Shown: piece after piece, positions 32,577 through 44,895 of the stretch | Position numbering within the stretch: position 1 is the stretch's first letter | How the letters are laid out: every line of letters begins with the position of its first letter | Assembly: GCF_051991245.1 (NCBI RefSeq) | Contig: NC_135422.1 | Location: forward strand, 3,493,801-3,557,800 | Length of the DNA: 64,000 nucleotides | Source of the DNA: Festucalex cinctus | Taxonomy: Eukaryota; Chordata; Actinopteri; Syngnathiformes; Syngnathidae | Direction: 5' to 3' | Notes under the pieces: model-generated | Databases searched by the model: none | The model's input: the letters and a program-made list of their open reading frames with translations, nothing else | Told to the model about the DNA's origin: nothing | Position numbers and translations under genes: made by a program

Positions 32577-33426
32577 CAGGGGTGTGCAAACTTTTTCATT
32601 TGAGGGCCACATACAGAAAATCAGAAGGACGCAAGGGCCACATAATGTTATGAAGACAAATTGTGTTTAGTCCTAAAAAATTGCACAAATAATTTATTTG
32701 TGCTTTTGCATATTTAGAAAAATGCTACAGTATATAAACCAATTTATTTGTATTATGGCAGTAGGGTTGTTATAGTTTTGGAATTTTTCATTTTAGTTTT
32801 TATTTCGTTTTTTTTTAAATTTAGTTAGTTTTAATTAGTTTTCAGAGTGGTTCTGTTAGTCTTTTTATTAGTTTTAGTTCTTTAATAAATGCTTAGTTTT
32901 AGTATAGTTTTAGTATTAGGTTTTTTTTTTGGTTTTTTTTGTGTATTACTTGTGCGCAATATTTAAAAAACACCATAAGGCGTGGTGTCATTATTCCAGT
33001 TTATATAAAAAATAAATCTACTAAAAATCACATTTAAAATCATCTCCAAAGGCTCATGCATTAAAATAATTACCAAAGACTAAAACGAAGGACATTTTTG
33101 CTATAATTACAGTTAGTTTTGTAAACATAAAATGTAGTTTCAGTTAGTTTTCTTTTTTTAAAAAAAAAAGCATCTTTGTTTTTATTTTATTTCGTTAACG
33201 AAATTGTTTTTTGAATTTTAGTTTTTTCATTAGTTTTAGTTAACTAAAATAACCTGGCACCTGTTTTTTGATACCCTCCCTTCTTACTTTGACCACCTCC
33301 AAACATTTTTGTTTTGTTTATTTGATTTGAACTGAGTCAAATGCCATTTTTAGCATATGTCGCGGGCCACTAAAAAATGGATGGCGGGCCGCAAATGGCC
33401 CCCGGGCCGTAGTTTGGACATCAATG
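32577..33426 (+). mobile_element. hAT-III element, near-perfect 8-bp TSD
   Basis: Starts CAGGGGTGTGCAAACT, ends GTAGTTTGGACATCAATG. Flanks ACTTAGAG (32569-32576) and ACTTAGAT (33427-33434) match in 7 of 8. About 850 bp, no open frame. Confidence 0.9.
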
Positions 33427-33955
33427 ACTTAGATTATTACATACACTCCATGCGCCAAATCAATATGCACTGTCATCATCCTCGTTATAACTCCCAATTT
33501 GCACTAATAAGACTGAATATGTGACTATATAAATAAAACATTTTCACAAGTTAACATCTTTAATTTTTTGTAATGTTTCTAATTCCCCTATTCTATTATT
33601 CATACATATTATGCATACCAGTCGATTTTATATGCTCTGCACACATTGGGGGTTGTATTTCACGGTCAATAAAATAATTCCCCACTGTGCAAATTTTGTG
33701 TAAATATTACTGTGACATAATTGCGCTATTTTTTTTATTTTTTTTTACTTACCATATCATATCCAGACGGTGTGAATGTGAGTGTGAAAGGCTGTCTGTC
33801 TCGTATGTGTCAGTCATGCGATAAATCGAGTGAGCCCATTCTCATCATCAGTTTCCAATAATTAAAAAAAAAAAATACAGAAAATGGATGGATGATTTTT
33901 GAATATTGAGTCTGGTTTGAAACATGAAGAAATGTCGAAAAATGTTTGCACTTCC
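33427..33955. other. Unique A/T-rich sequence
   Basis: Ends with AAAATGGATGGATGATTT at about 33880, possibly a minimal SINE-S tail; otherwise nothing recognised. Confidence 0.35.
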
Positions 33956-34404
33956 TTAACTCATTTGCTCCCAATAACGTGTAAATACGTTTTTTTATGT
34001 TCTAAGTGTCCCAAAGACGTATTTATACGTTTTTTTTGTTTTTTTTATGCTAGAGCATACAGAAGGCTTTGATACAGCCTCTCAACTGCAAAGAATGGTT
34101 GCAGAAATGGTAGTTATTACACAAACGGCCAGCAGGTGGCAGCAGAGCAAAGGAGATCAACCTGGGCCGATTAAACTTAGCTCTCTACTATTGCTAATTG
34201 CTGCAAAACGGAAACAGATAGAAACATACTTTTTTTTCCTGATGAAAGAAGAGACGTTAATCTTTCTTTTGATGGGTTCCATGCTTTTATAGCAATAGAA
34301 CACAATATTCTGTGGGCCTTGCAAAATCAGTAAGAAATCCAGTAAAACAGCCGAGAGCGAACGGGATTGCGAAATATGAAAATGGCGGCGAGTGAATGAG
34401 TTAT
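33956..34404 (+). mobile_element. TTAA-A MITE, intact CTCF-core-like motif
   Basis: Left border TTAACTCATTTGCTCCC, right border GCGAGTGAATGAGTTAT. CCAGCAGGTGGCAG at 34129-34142 on the plus strand matches the CTCF core consensus in full. Confidence 0.92.
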
Positions 34405-35757
34405 TCAGGCTTCGGTAATAAATGGGACACCCTCGGGATCATACGAACGTCCGCATCATCAGGTCAGCGTGATGATGCAACAAAGCCCGCAACCTGCCCC
34501 TTCTCTTGCTGATCTTTAGGCCGCTCAAGCCAGAATCCTGCTGGCTGGTAAGGAGCAGGGTCATCAGGCCAGGTGGTGCTGCTGTGACACCCGCTGAGCA
34601 GCACATGTTTGACATTATCGCCTACAGACATAACGGTAGATGAGCAGATTTGCATCGTTCATCACTGTGACTAAGTTTGGACTGAAAAAACAACAACAAC
34701 ATATCTTTCATGTTCAGTTTTAAAAACGTCTCAATGTCGTCACATGACCTACATCAAGTGTGTTCTGTTTTCAAAACGACCAAGTGTCCAAATAATTGTG
34801 AGGTATTTTTGGCCGAGTGGACCTCTTGGGGCAAATAAGTCGACTCTTGCTATCATCTGGGAATTTGTAACACGAAGACATCTCAACTTGCCCGCGAGAG
34901 TAAACACGACGCGTGAAAGGCAATCCCGATTGCTGCGTCAGCTTTTTGAACAGACTGTGAGTGAGCAGATGCACAATACAGATGGATGCTGGGATGTTGT
35001 TGGTTTTTTTTTGGGATTTTTTTTCATTGTCGAGCATATGACGAGAGCTCTCGATTTGTCCACCGGGCTTTTACAAAGCCTTCAGTTATGATATTCAAGC
35101 TGGCAAGTAAAACATCCCGGGGTCTGACACATCTTGTTTTTAATACTCATACTGAGTAGCTCATACTGAACAACCTGTGATACGTTACGTAATACGCAGA
35201 TACCAGAAAAAAAACTAATTACAGATTAATCAACCGATTAACAATAAAATATACATAATGCATATCCTCCTCCCCGCACTCCCCAATACATTTCTATGGG
35301 TGTCAATTCTCTGCGGATTTTCACTATTCATTCATTTTTTTTCTTTTTTTTCATATTTTTGATTGTCATGTCTGGAAAAAGTCACTGTGTTGTACAAAGT
35401 ATGATCAGCACAAATATTTACAATACAGGGGCCAATCACATAATGGCAATTTAGGGTGGATTGCACCAATAAGGTTTACATTTAAAACCAAATTAAATCA
35501 TGATGTAAATGAAAGTTCTGTTGCACCAAACATTAAACCTTTTTTTAAAATTAAGACAGATTACATTTAATCCTCTCTTTAAACCTCAGTTTATTTTATT
35601 TTTTTACTCTTAAACCAAGTTTAAATTTAATTGTGTTGGATTAACTTCAACTATGGGTGACTTTTTGTGGTTCCGGGAAGTAAATTGAAACAGGTTTGAT
35701 CATCTTAGATTTTACAGAGGAGGAGAGAAGAGGAACTTTTTGACGAGGTACTACTGG
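34405..35757. other. Unique sequence
   Basis: No family recognised with confidence. 35400-35750 contains repeated TTTAAA-type words and TGCACCAA motifs (35462, 35522) that might be an old MITE. The 115-codon frame at 34744-35091 has no domain. Confidence 0.35.
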
Positions 35758-36025
35758 TAATACGAATACTTTAGCTCAGAGAAAATAATAAAACAGCTGT
35801 TTATTCATTTTGGGAGTGAATGGAGTTGCCAGAAAGCTGGTTTGTAATCTATTAATAAAGTTTGACGGACCTATCTGACTGTTTTGTTGACATTCCCTTT
35901 AGCGCAGCACCATCTAATGGATGCGTAACGTAACCCCAGCCTCGACTGTAGCGCCGTATATATGGAAAAAGTTTTAAAATATGTCATTCATTGAAGGTGC
36001 GCCTTATAGTCGTGAAAATACGGTA
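35758..36025 (+). mobile_element. GCGCC-family element, left part missing
   Basis: From ACTTTAGCTCAGAGAAAATA to GTGAAAATACGGTA, parallel to 16630-17808 but without the hAT-IV insertion; CACCATCTAATGGATGCG supplies the empty site. Confidence 0.85.
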
Positions 36026-37537
36026 TATGGAAGTACTTTTGCACAAATAGTTCAGCTTGAGTTGAGTCTTTTCCACTTGCCTATCAGAGACAAACCTTTG
36101 TGATGCCAAAGAGTTCCATGGTTTGAAAAGGCGGCAATCAGCATTCGTATCTTCCGTTTTGGCATCTCCCGAATGAGGAATAGAAGTGGGCCACATTAAT
36201 TCAGCCTTGGTGGAGACAGCAGATTAGCTTTATACTCATGCATCTGCTTTAAGTGGGAGAGCAAGAGGGAAAACACTGCGCGGGGAAGGAGACTCCGCAA
36301 ACGCCTCCCTCGCCCATCGTCATGGCAACAGGACATCTTCATAAGAGAGCTACGGTTTGTGGGCATGTACGTGTGTTCTGTATTCACATAACTGTGTTAG
36401 CTTTCTGTGTGTGTGTCATAAAGGCCTCCTGAGTGTCCCAAAATGTGTTTTTGGCGCTTTCTTCCCAGAGTCTATCACTGCCTTTGTGTCACTTTGTCAT
36501 GCGGTTTAGTTTTTTTTTTTTTTTTTAGTTTTTGGACTCCTTCTCGTCCCGTGTTGCTTGTCAGCTCTCAGGCATGTTGCAGTGATAACCTGCCGCAACG
36601 GAGGGGAGTGTTCTCCTTGCTGTACCACTGCAGAGCAAAGAAAAAAAAAAAAAAAAGAAGCTGCATTTCGGTTGCTAAGATACTGACGAACACGGAGAAC
36701 CCCTGAAGGATCCCTCTGTTATTATTTGTCGCATTTTACAATTCCGGAGCTTCGGAAGTCGCCGTGATTGACATTAGCGGAAAAAAATGTATTCCGTCTT
36801 GTACTGCATGTTGAAAGGATGCAGATAAAGTCAAACGTCAGCGTCCCTGTCAGGCTGTGGCTCGCGAACTCGAAGCATTTTCTCGTCTGCCGACCCTCGT
36901 GCCTTGCAGCAGTTTCCAACTGTGAATCGCGCAGACATTTTTAGACAAAGTAAAGTGGCACAAGATCCGAGTTCCTCTGTTAGCAAGACAAACAGGTCAC
37001 AGGAGCCGAGAGTTGTTTACGAGCAGCGCAGCGGTGTGACAATAACGGGTCCGAAAAGTTAGCAACACGAGCTCCGTATTCACTGCGGCGTGAAAACGGG
37101 CGCATCTCGACTTTCGGGCCTCGTTTTGTCTGTTTGGGGAATTTTGGCAAACTGTTTTGTGCCACGGTGGGAATGTGACGTTTTGGTGGAACAATGTCTA
37201 AATATTGGCACATGGTAGATCACGTTTTGGTGAAATTGATCGAGACCCAGGTAGACAAATTCTGAGCTTGGCTGCATTGGACCTTTTGAATCGCTGCAGA
37301 AATCAACACATCATCATTATCTTTACAGCTTTCTATATATTTCTTCAATTTTTTCTTAAAATTTTCTATAAAAAACTCAAAACTGTTTACTCCACTTTGG
37401 CAGTTCCCCATAAACCACAACAATAAAGTAATTGTCAAATTCATACGTTGTCAATCAACCCTGATCATTAGCGTCTTTGGATGCAGAAACATAGTCTACT
37501 GTATATTTGCATTGTATTGCACTTGTATTGGATCTCA
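36026..37537. other. Unique sequence with a CpG-richer part at 36960-37100
   Basis: Overlapping minus-strand frames of 65-87 codons at 36980-37277 lack domains. 36200-36260 (CAGCAGATTAGCTTTATACT context) has a conserved-non-coding appearance only. Confidence 0.3.
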
Positions 37538-37962
37538 TTAACTCATTTGCTCCCAAAGACGTATAAATACGTTCTATTTTAACCATTACCAGTGCCCCAA
37601 AGACGTATTTATACGTTTGTTTTTTATGCTAAAGCATACTGTAGGCTTTGATGCAGCCTGTGAACTGAAGATCACGGTTGAAGCAATTGTAGTTATTACA
37701 AAAACGGCCAGCAGGTGGCAGCAGAGTATAAGAGATCAACCAGGGCCGTGTTGCAACAAGCCGTTTCCCCCACAGTTTTAAACAGAATTGTGAATAATGA
37801 TGAAACTGATCTATATTCTAATGCTAATTGGTGCAAAACGGAAACAGAAAGATAGTAATATAGTTTTTTTTTTAACCTGTTGAATCAAAATCAAAAACAG
37901 CCAAAATCGAGCAAAACAGCAGGGAGCAAAGGAGTGAAAATGGTTGGGAGTGAATGAGTTAA
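37538..37962 (+). mobile_element. TTAA-A MITE, intact CTCF-core-like motif
   Basis: Exact TTAA at both borders (37538-37541, 37959-37962). CCAGCAGGTGGCAG at 37708-37721, plus strand. 425 bp. Confidence 0.93.
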
Positions 37963-37984
37963 GATTGTATCGTGCGATTAACAT

Positions 37985-38168
37985 TTTCACCTGTATAGCA
38001 CTTTTCCACCTGTTCAGGCCCTCAAAGCGCTTCACTCTCACATTGCAAGCACCTGCAACTAGCGGTTTAGTATCTTGCTCAAAGACACTTCGTCACAGCA
38101 GCAAGGGAACAAACCCACAACCTCTGGGTTGGTCGACAACCACGCTACCACTGAGCCATGCCACCCCC
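37985..38168 (-). mobile_element. Second tRNA-headed SINE family
   Basis: On the minus strand the head reads GGTGGCATGGCTCAGTGGTA (A-box-like) and later GGTTGTGGGTTTGTTCCC (B-box-like), followed by AAGTGTCTTTGAGCAAGATA and a 3' end near CACTTTGAGGGC...GGTGCTATACAGGTG. This arrangement is familiar from fish SINEs. No TSD identified. Confidence 0.65.
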
Positions 38169-38247
38169 TATTACTGTTTCAATCTTATAAAGAATAACAC
38201 CAGCATTTATGTGTCATTTTGTAATGCAAATCATCTGTCATCTGATA

Positions 38248-38865
38248 TAGGGATGTGCAATTAATCGAAATTTAATTACAATTTCAATTATTGCACTCCA
38301 CAATAATAATAATCGTAAAAAAAGATTATTAATACTAATGTTTGAGTTGTTTACATTTATACATTTGCACGTATTTTTATTTTAAATGACTAATTTAATA
38401 AATGTTATTAATTATAGTGTTTTAAAGAATTGTATTTGTCTTAATATTTTTATTTGTTTTTTACCAAAACATAAATGATCGTCCTACTACACAGTGCACA
38501 TGCTGCACTCCAACTTCACGTTTTTGCCAACATAAATAAACAAATAAATATATATTATTATAACTATATATTATTGTAAATTCTGTTTGCTCCAAAAGAA
38601 ACTTACATAATTATAGCGCTTCTATATTTTTTATTAATATTTTTAAATGTGTAAACATTTTCTTGTTTTGTACCAAAAAAATAAATAAATGATCATCCTA
38701 CTGCACAGTGCACAAGCTGCACTCTAACTTCGAGTTTTTGCCAACATAAATAAATAAATAAATAATCCATAAATAAATAAATTGTGTTGAATAATCGTGA
38801 TTTCAATTACAGTATTGCCAAAAATAATCATGATAATTATTTTTTTCATAATGGAGCAAAACCCA
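38248..38865 (+). mobile_element. hAT-VIII element with perfect 8-bp TSD
   Basis: Starts TAGGGATGTGCAATTAATCG, ends CATAATGGAGCAAAACCCA; exact ATCTGATA at 38240-38247 and 38866-38873. It contains a ~200-bp internal duplication: CATAAATGATCGTCCTACT / ACACAGTGCACATGCTGCAC at about 38470 recurs with few changes at about 38685. Confidence 0.92.
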
Positions 38866-38867
38866 AT

Positions 38868-39543
38868 CTGATAAGTTGATTGCTTGCCCCCGGATGCATT
38901 GAACTGTTTGCACCAAAAACGAACTTGTCGAAATGATAAAGAGAAATAGATAGTTCGCCCCGCAATCACCGTCACCAACCTTGCTGATTTCTTTCACGCT
39001 TGACGGGTTCCTTTCTCCGCATCTTCGCCCACCGTTATTGAGCACAGTGCAGAACATGTAGGCAGCGAGCGGCTGCGATCGGACTTGATTACGTTTATTG
39101 ATTCGAGGCAATAACGTTGAAAGTCGCCCCGCCCCAACCTGAATACGTTTGATTACGTTTGCAGATGAAACCGTGTCGCGATAATTTGTCCGTGGATGTG
39201 TGAATGTAAGCCAATTTTTGTATGGAATGGATGAGATTTGAAAATAATGAGTCACTTAGCTTAGATTAGACATATTCAACATTGGAAAACGTCTCACGAC
39301 ACGTCAGCTAACAAAAAAGTGGATACAACGGTTAAGAATGCACCTCCTGCCATCTAGAAAAAGAGCATTTGTTGTTCTGACTGTCACGAAGCGTCGTTAG
39401 CATAGATTTATGAACATAGATTTATCTTTTTTTTTTTTTTTTTAGGAAATTAATCATTTTCAAGCCAATCAAGCGTTAATGGCTGGCAATTACTGAACTG
39501 AGAATTAGGGATGTTTATGACATAATTCATTTTTATACCTAAT
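38868..39543. other. Unique sequence
   Basis: 150-codon minus-strand frame at 38803-39255 begins inside hAT-VIII and has no domain. Nothing else recognised. Confidence 0.35.
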
Positions 39544-40034
39544 TGTCAGGTTCTCGGTGTGCTTGTGGACCCCAATGCAGAGAAGCGGGGCGAGGAGGCA
39601 AAAGGTGGCGTAAGAATTTAATTAAACCAAAACAAAAGCGAAATCCAAAAGGTAAGCAAAGCAAGACAATGGGGAAACAACACGGCAAAAAAAAAAAAAA
39701 AAAAAACGGCAGCATGACGGGTTGAAAACAACAATGAATCGACACGGGCAGAGGGGAGACAAGATAATAAATACACATACACACTAATTGACAATTGGAC
39801 ACAGCTGGGCAAGACATAAGTGGCAGAGGATGCTGATTGGTTGACACATGAGGAAGTGCAGGCAAACACAGGCGGACATGACAGTGCTTGGCGAGACAAC
39901 AAGGACAACCACGCAAAAACACAGATCATGACTGAACTTCAGAGACGTGAGGACAAAATCAAACTCAACCAAAATTAAACCTATGCCATGACAGAAGTAA
40001 CAAAATCAACACAAACCCAACCCAAACCACGACA
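39544..40034 (-). mobile_element. Solo LTR of an LTR retrotransposon, 5-bp TSD
   Basis: Starts TGTCAGGTTCTCGG and ends AAACCACGACA, with TGTC/GACA inverted termini, and exact CTAAT at 39539-39543 and 40035-40039. On the minus strand it ends CTGCATTGGGGTCCACAAGC...CTGACA, a style of 3' LTR end familiar from fish Gypsy-type elements. No internal coding region, so recombination between two LTRs removed the rest. The 127-codon frame inside is chance. Confidence 0.82.
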
Positions 40035-40755
40035 CTAATAATATGTTGAGTCTGTGTCATGTCCTTCGTTATGAAAAAACAACAACAACAAAGGCCTAAA
40101 TGTGTTTGCCTTCTTTTTGTCATCAGATCAGCAGACCTTGACTTCCACAATCGGTGGATGTTGCTGCTTTTCTCACAAGACTGCAATATGGTGTCCTTGA
40201 GGTACCAATCAAAATGACAAATGGCATACAAATGAAATCACTAAACATAATGGCAAATTTGCAAAACAAATCAAAGTTAATGAAACAGCAGCAGAACAAT
40301 CGTGGACAATTTGGAGCTTCGGCTTCACTTTGCGTTTTTGGCTTTTTAGCGGTTTGATATTATTCCCTTTTCTGATTAGATTTGCCCGTGTCTCATCGGC
40401 GCGTCCCTGCCAGCCAATCAACAGCCAGCCTGCCCCTCGCGTTTCACCACCTTATACCTCCGCCTGGGGATTGGTCTCCTTGCGTTCTTGTCTGGGTCAT
40501 CTGGGTCATTTGTCATTTCTCTTGTTTTGACACTCGCTTGTATTTGTCTTATTCACGAGCCAGCCGCAAAACCAAGCAACGCCACTGAACAAGTCCGTTA
40601 TGGTTTGCAGTTTTTGTGAGTTGCAGATCATCTGCAGCAAAATATAATGTCAAAAAAAGACTGAAACATTGGAGAGTTTAGAGAAGGTTGAATTAAGTTA
40701 TGAGCGTTATTGTTTCAGGTTTATCACGACATTTCATGTGAAAAGCCAAAATTTC
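40035..40755. other. Unique sequence between two solo LTRs
   Basis: No retroelement gene is visible between the LTRs, and their sequences differ, so they are separate insertions. Short frames only. Confidence 0.4.
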
Positions 40756-41136
40756 TGTCATGAGCTGAAGGTCGGATCCCAAAGCGCGGACACAAATAAG
40801 ATGACTATTTATTAACTATTTAACTATTCACATCGAGAGGCGTGGAAACAAACTTGACTTAGACGAGAAACAAAGAGAGTTGCACAGAAGACGGTGGTAA
40901 CAGATGTAATAATCCGACAAAGACACAGAACACTACTACAGACAGTGAATCGATCCGATTGGTTGTGACTAAGTAAAGGATTAAAGATTAACATCACAAA
41001 GCTCATGACATCACATAGCATTTTCCCAGTTGAAACCAGATGATGGTTACATCAGTTCAAAACAGACACTTGTTAGATCTGTACAAAACAGAACCTTGAA
41101 CCCAAACTTAACCCTGGCGTGACCCCAGACACGACA
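40756..41136 (-). mobile_element. Second solo LTR, 5-bp TSD
   Basis: Starts TGTCATGAGCTGAAGG and ends CCCCAGACACGACA, flanked by exact ATTTC at 40751-40755 and 41137-41141. 381 bp. Terminal bases resemble those of the first LTR (TGTC.TG / CA.GACA) but the interior is different. Confidence 0.82.
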
Positions 41137-41141
41137 ATTTC

Positions 41142-42760
41142 TAACTTTTGTTGGTAGTGTATACTACACATGACTTAGTCTTTATTTCCAAGGATTTAAC
41201 CAAGCAAATATTTTATTCTTTTGTTATAAAACTACTGCAGTGATAAATATGTTCCACCTTACTCAAAGTTATTTTACATTAGTTAAACTACAGTACATGC
41301 AAAGTATTCCACTATTGAGAAAGAAAACAGACAACAGGACTGAAAAAAAAAATCTTTTGAGGAAGCATCCACCACATTATTGAGAGCAGAAAAAAAAAAG
41401 ACGTCAATCTTCTTTTAGGAGAAAAATTATTTGTTGTTATTGAAGATCACTTAAACGTTCAGTGAAATAACATCAATAAAATAGAAATAAGGGCACATTT
41501 CCTCAAAGAGAGAAAAAAAAAATTGCACCAATTAAGCTTTTGTATGAAAACCACTGAATGAGTAATTTGAAGTGCTTTTTTAAAATGCCAATTTTCCTTT
41601 GAAAAAATCCATCAAATCACAGAGAATACGTGTGATTAATTTGAAAACTTTATCACGAAAAACCAGAGGTAGGCAAATCAATGAATTTTGCGTATCCGCC
41701 ATTCGCCAGTCGTCAACAATCGGCGCAGCTTCCGTCACTGTCAATATTTCAAGCCGAACCAAACTCTTATTATTTTAACGGGGCTTCCGTCATTGCTAAA
41801 TTCCAGCCGCCATTTTATAACTACCAGGGGATAATGCCAACATTGAGCTCAAATGGTTAATTTGGCGTCAATTTTCACACATTGAATACGACGGTGCTCA
41901 CAATATATAGTGAGAATCGTTTTGACGGCTGGAGAAGATTTACGCAGGGTTTGACTCCTCCCACCAGCAACACTATCCTGCATTTTGAAATGATGCCGAA
42001 CAAAGTAATGACAACAAAGGGCAACTAAAACTTGTGATTTTCTTTTTTTGGCTTACCACTACACGTATCATTTACACATTGACCTCACCGCAATCCTTGC
42101 CTGACTCGGGTTACTCGTCAACGATAATTGACGGACAGATGAGAGGTTGGCATGACCAAGGAGGGCGTTAGAATTTAGGAGGAGGAGCGGCGGGGGACTC
42201 GCCGTTGTTGGCTACTCCCTTCTCGGTCGGGACGTGCCGATATGTTCATCGGGCGGGCTGCTGGGGCGTGAAGGAGACCATCAATATCCTTTTCGTGGCC
42301 AGTCTTGGCCCGCTCCTGTCTGTCTATACACGGCTCCTTTTTGTCTTTTCCGTCCGTCCCGGCTTGTCCTCGTATATTCTCTCTCCTTCATTCACTCCTT
42401 CAACTCCATTCACGGGAAGCGAATCACTCAAACCCAGTCGCAGATAAATCTTTGAAGCCTCTCCACATTTATAAAGTTATTATCTAAAATGTTCCTTCGC
42501 AATTTAAATCATTCAACAAAACGTCACTCCTTCTCCTTTTATTACCCAGGAGGTGAAACGCCAACGTAGGGTTACAGACATGACTATTTTTACCACCAAT
42601 TGCCTCCAATCTTTTTTTTTTTTTAAACCTCTTATTACAGTCAGGTTACTTTTGACACAGTTTGAATGCAGTATGTAGGAAAAACATAATGTACCGTACT
42701 ATAAATGTTAATACAGAAACACCTACAATTCCCCTTAAATACAGTTTTTTACATGCAAAG
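41142..42760. other. Unique sequence; 42130-42577 possibly an LTR fragment
   Basis: 42170-42450 is GC-richer and followed by CTTCTCCTTTTATTACCCAGG and GTAGGGTTACA, a U5-like arrangement, but no matching start and no TSD were found. Remainder shows nothing recognisable. Confidence 0.25.
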
Positions 42761-43190
42761 TAGGGATGTCACGATATCCAAAAGTCACGATATGATACTA
42801 TCACGATATGAAGTTCACGATACGATAATTATCACGACATTGTAGCGAGGTTGGCGATATTTAAAAAAGGTCACAATATTGTAAAAAATAAAATAAAATG
42901 ATCTCATAATAAAAACATTTTTAAAAAAACACACAATATTGTACGTTTGTACATAACATCAATGTTATATTATTATATTATGTTTTATTATTATCATGTT
43001 ATTAATATTTTGTTATGTTGTTAATGCACGAACACATGAATTTCCTCCACATATTGACTTGCTGCACAGGCATATTACATTCCCCTTCATCTGACAATTA
43101 GTGTAGATTTGAAAACATAGAAGGGCCAAAACATCCCCAATGAAATTAAATTGCACTAAAATAACTAGCTTTTTTTTTTTTTTTTTTTTA
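42761..43190 (+). mobile_element. hAT-VI element, right end missing
   Basis: Starts TAGGGATGTCACGATATCC, continues with AAGTTCACGATACGATAATT and CCCCTTCATCTGACAATTAG, and stops at a poly-T run near 43190. Confidence 0.82.
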
Positions 43191-44612
43191 GCAGATTATC
43201 TTTCGTCCATGTAATCGGAATTATTTGGAATTAGAAGGGAATTTATGGCGCCTTGTGTCACTTTTTTCCCGCACGGTGCTAAATTAGAAATATTAGATAC
43301 ATAAAAAAAATAAAAATAATTCTGAATTTTCCCGCCATTTTGAAATGTTTAAAATTGTGAAATTCAACTGAAAATTGCCGTTAAATGTAAAAATGTTTTG
43401 AGAGTGTATAGGAAAACGAAATACAACTTTGCTAGGCTTCATTAGTGTTGGAAAACGCCAACAAATAAAACTTTATATGGTGGCATCTTCCAGCAAAATG
43501 ATTGACCGTGATTGTCAAGAAAGTCAAAATGGCGGCACAGAGTCACAATTGGCGGGAACTTTACATTTCAATGAAACGTATAACACTGCTAGTGCTGCTA
43601 CTTTCACATTTGCTGTTTATCTTTGGACCAAAGACATCTTTAGGGGTTATTATTCATATTAACACATTCATTGCCAGACCAGCAAAAAAAAAAATGCATC
43701 ATTTGACGTCTTTTTCCGTCAATGGCAGTGAATGAGTTAAAAACCAAGTGTGACTATTCACCACCTTTTTTTACATTCTTGAAAATTGCGACATCTTGAC
43801 AGAAGTTACCACCACAAAGCAATTATTTGTTGGCATTTCCCAACACGAATGAAACGTAACTGGTTGTATTCCGCCAATTTTGCTTATGGATGGTAAACAT
43901 TTTACTTGTCATTTCTAGAACCTCGGATGTCCTCAAACATAAGTCAAAGCTGATTACATAACATTACCATGATACTCTTTGAGTGGCTGTGGCGGCTTCA
44001 CAGTTAACTGTAGACAATAACGCTACTATGCATAATGCAAGTGGCCCTGAGGTTGTTTGTTCGTTCGTATCTGCATCCCAGATTAATTGCCAGAGTTAAA
44101 CTTGCAAGCACAACAGAAAGTCTTCAGCAGCTGCAATATTCCCATTAGCACTGTTTTAATGTTCCCTCTTGTTGTAAGATATTCCTTCTTCAGGCCTCAC
44201 AGGCCTCACGCGTGTACACAATCTTTCCCTCAAAGGACAGGTAGCGGCGCCATATGCGATGGCTCCACTTATTCTCCCCACCGAACGGCAAAGGAGTTTG
44301 TGTTTACGTCGCTCGGGTTTCTTCGACGTTCACTAAGAGCCTTTTAAACCGTTTGTACCAAATTTTAGAGCCCGCGTATCTATAAAAGGAGCAGCTTTTA
44401 GTGCCCCCATAGTAACTTGGTCGACAGTCATGGGTGGCGTGATTTCATAAAATGCTCTCCAGTCTTAAGTGAAAAGGGTTTTCCCCTTGATACAATAAAG
44501 TAGTCATCGCAAGCAAGAGAATCCCTCATGAACGTAAATAAAGGGAGTTTAACGCACCGAGTGTAAACAAGGACAGATTGGAATTTACCAGAAAAGCATC
44601 AAAACATATTTG

Positions 44613-44643
<31 letters not shown>

Positions 44644-44895
44644 GGGGGGGGGGGGGATTAATGGCACCAACATTATCTTAAGACATTATTGAGCAAGTAG
44701 CTCAATGGTGATGACAGATAGAAAATTAATATTACAATAGCATCGTGATTGTGTAATTATCTCCTAATTATCATAATTATCTTCTTCTGTCATTTTCAAT
44801 CGACAAAAAAGTGGCAAAATGGCTGCCCTGGGGTGGATTTTACTCAACTCGTATTCCACAAAGACAAAATACGTATTAATCAGAATGATGTAGAA
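43191..44895. other. Unique sequence apart from TTAA-B at 43669
   Basis: No exon recognised. A long T run followed by a G run lies at 44619-44656. Frames of 77-86 codons have no domain. Confidence 0.35.
43669..43740 (+). mobile_element. TTAA-B miniature element, exact TTAA borders
   Basis: TTAACACATTCATTGCCAGA ... GGCAGTGAATGAGTTAA around TGCATCATTTGACGTC. Confidence 0.92.

Noticed and set aside
39539..39922. 127-codon minus-strand frame in the solo LTR
   Set aside because: LTRs are non-coding in general; the frame crosses a long poly-A/T run and shows no domain.
39544..41136. The two LTRs as the ends of one retrotransposon
   Set aside because: Their internal sequences differ, each has its own target duplication, and the 0.7 kb between them has no retroviral-type genes.
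42130..42577. Third LTR candidate
   Set aside because: The right side looks U5-like and ends GGGTTACA, but I could not find a matching TG start or flanking 4-6-bp duplication.
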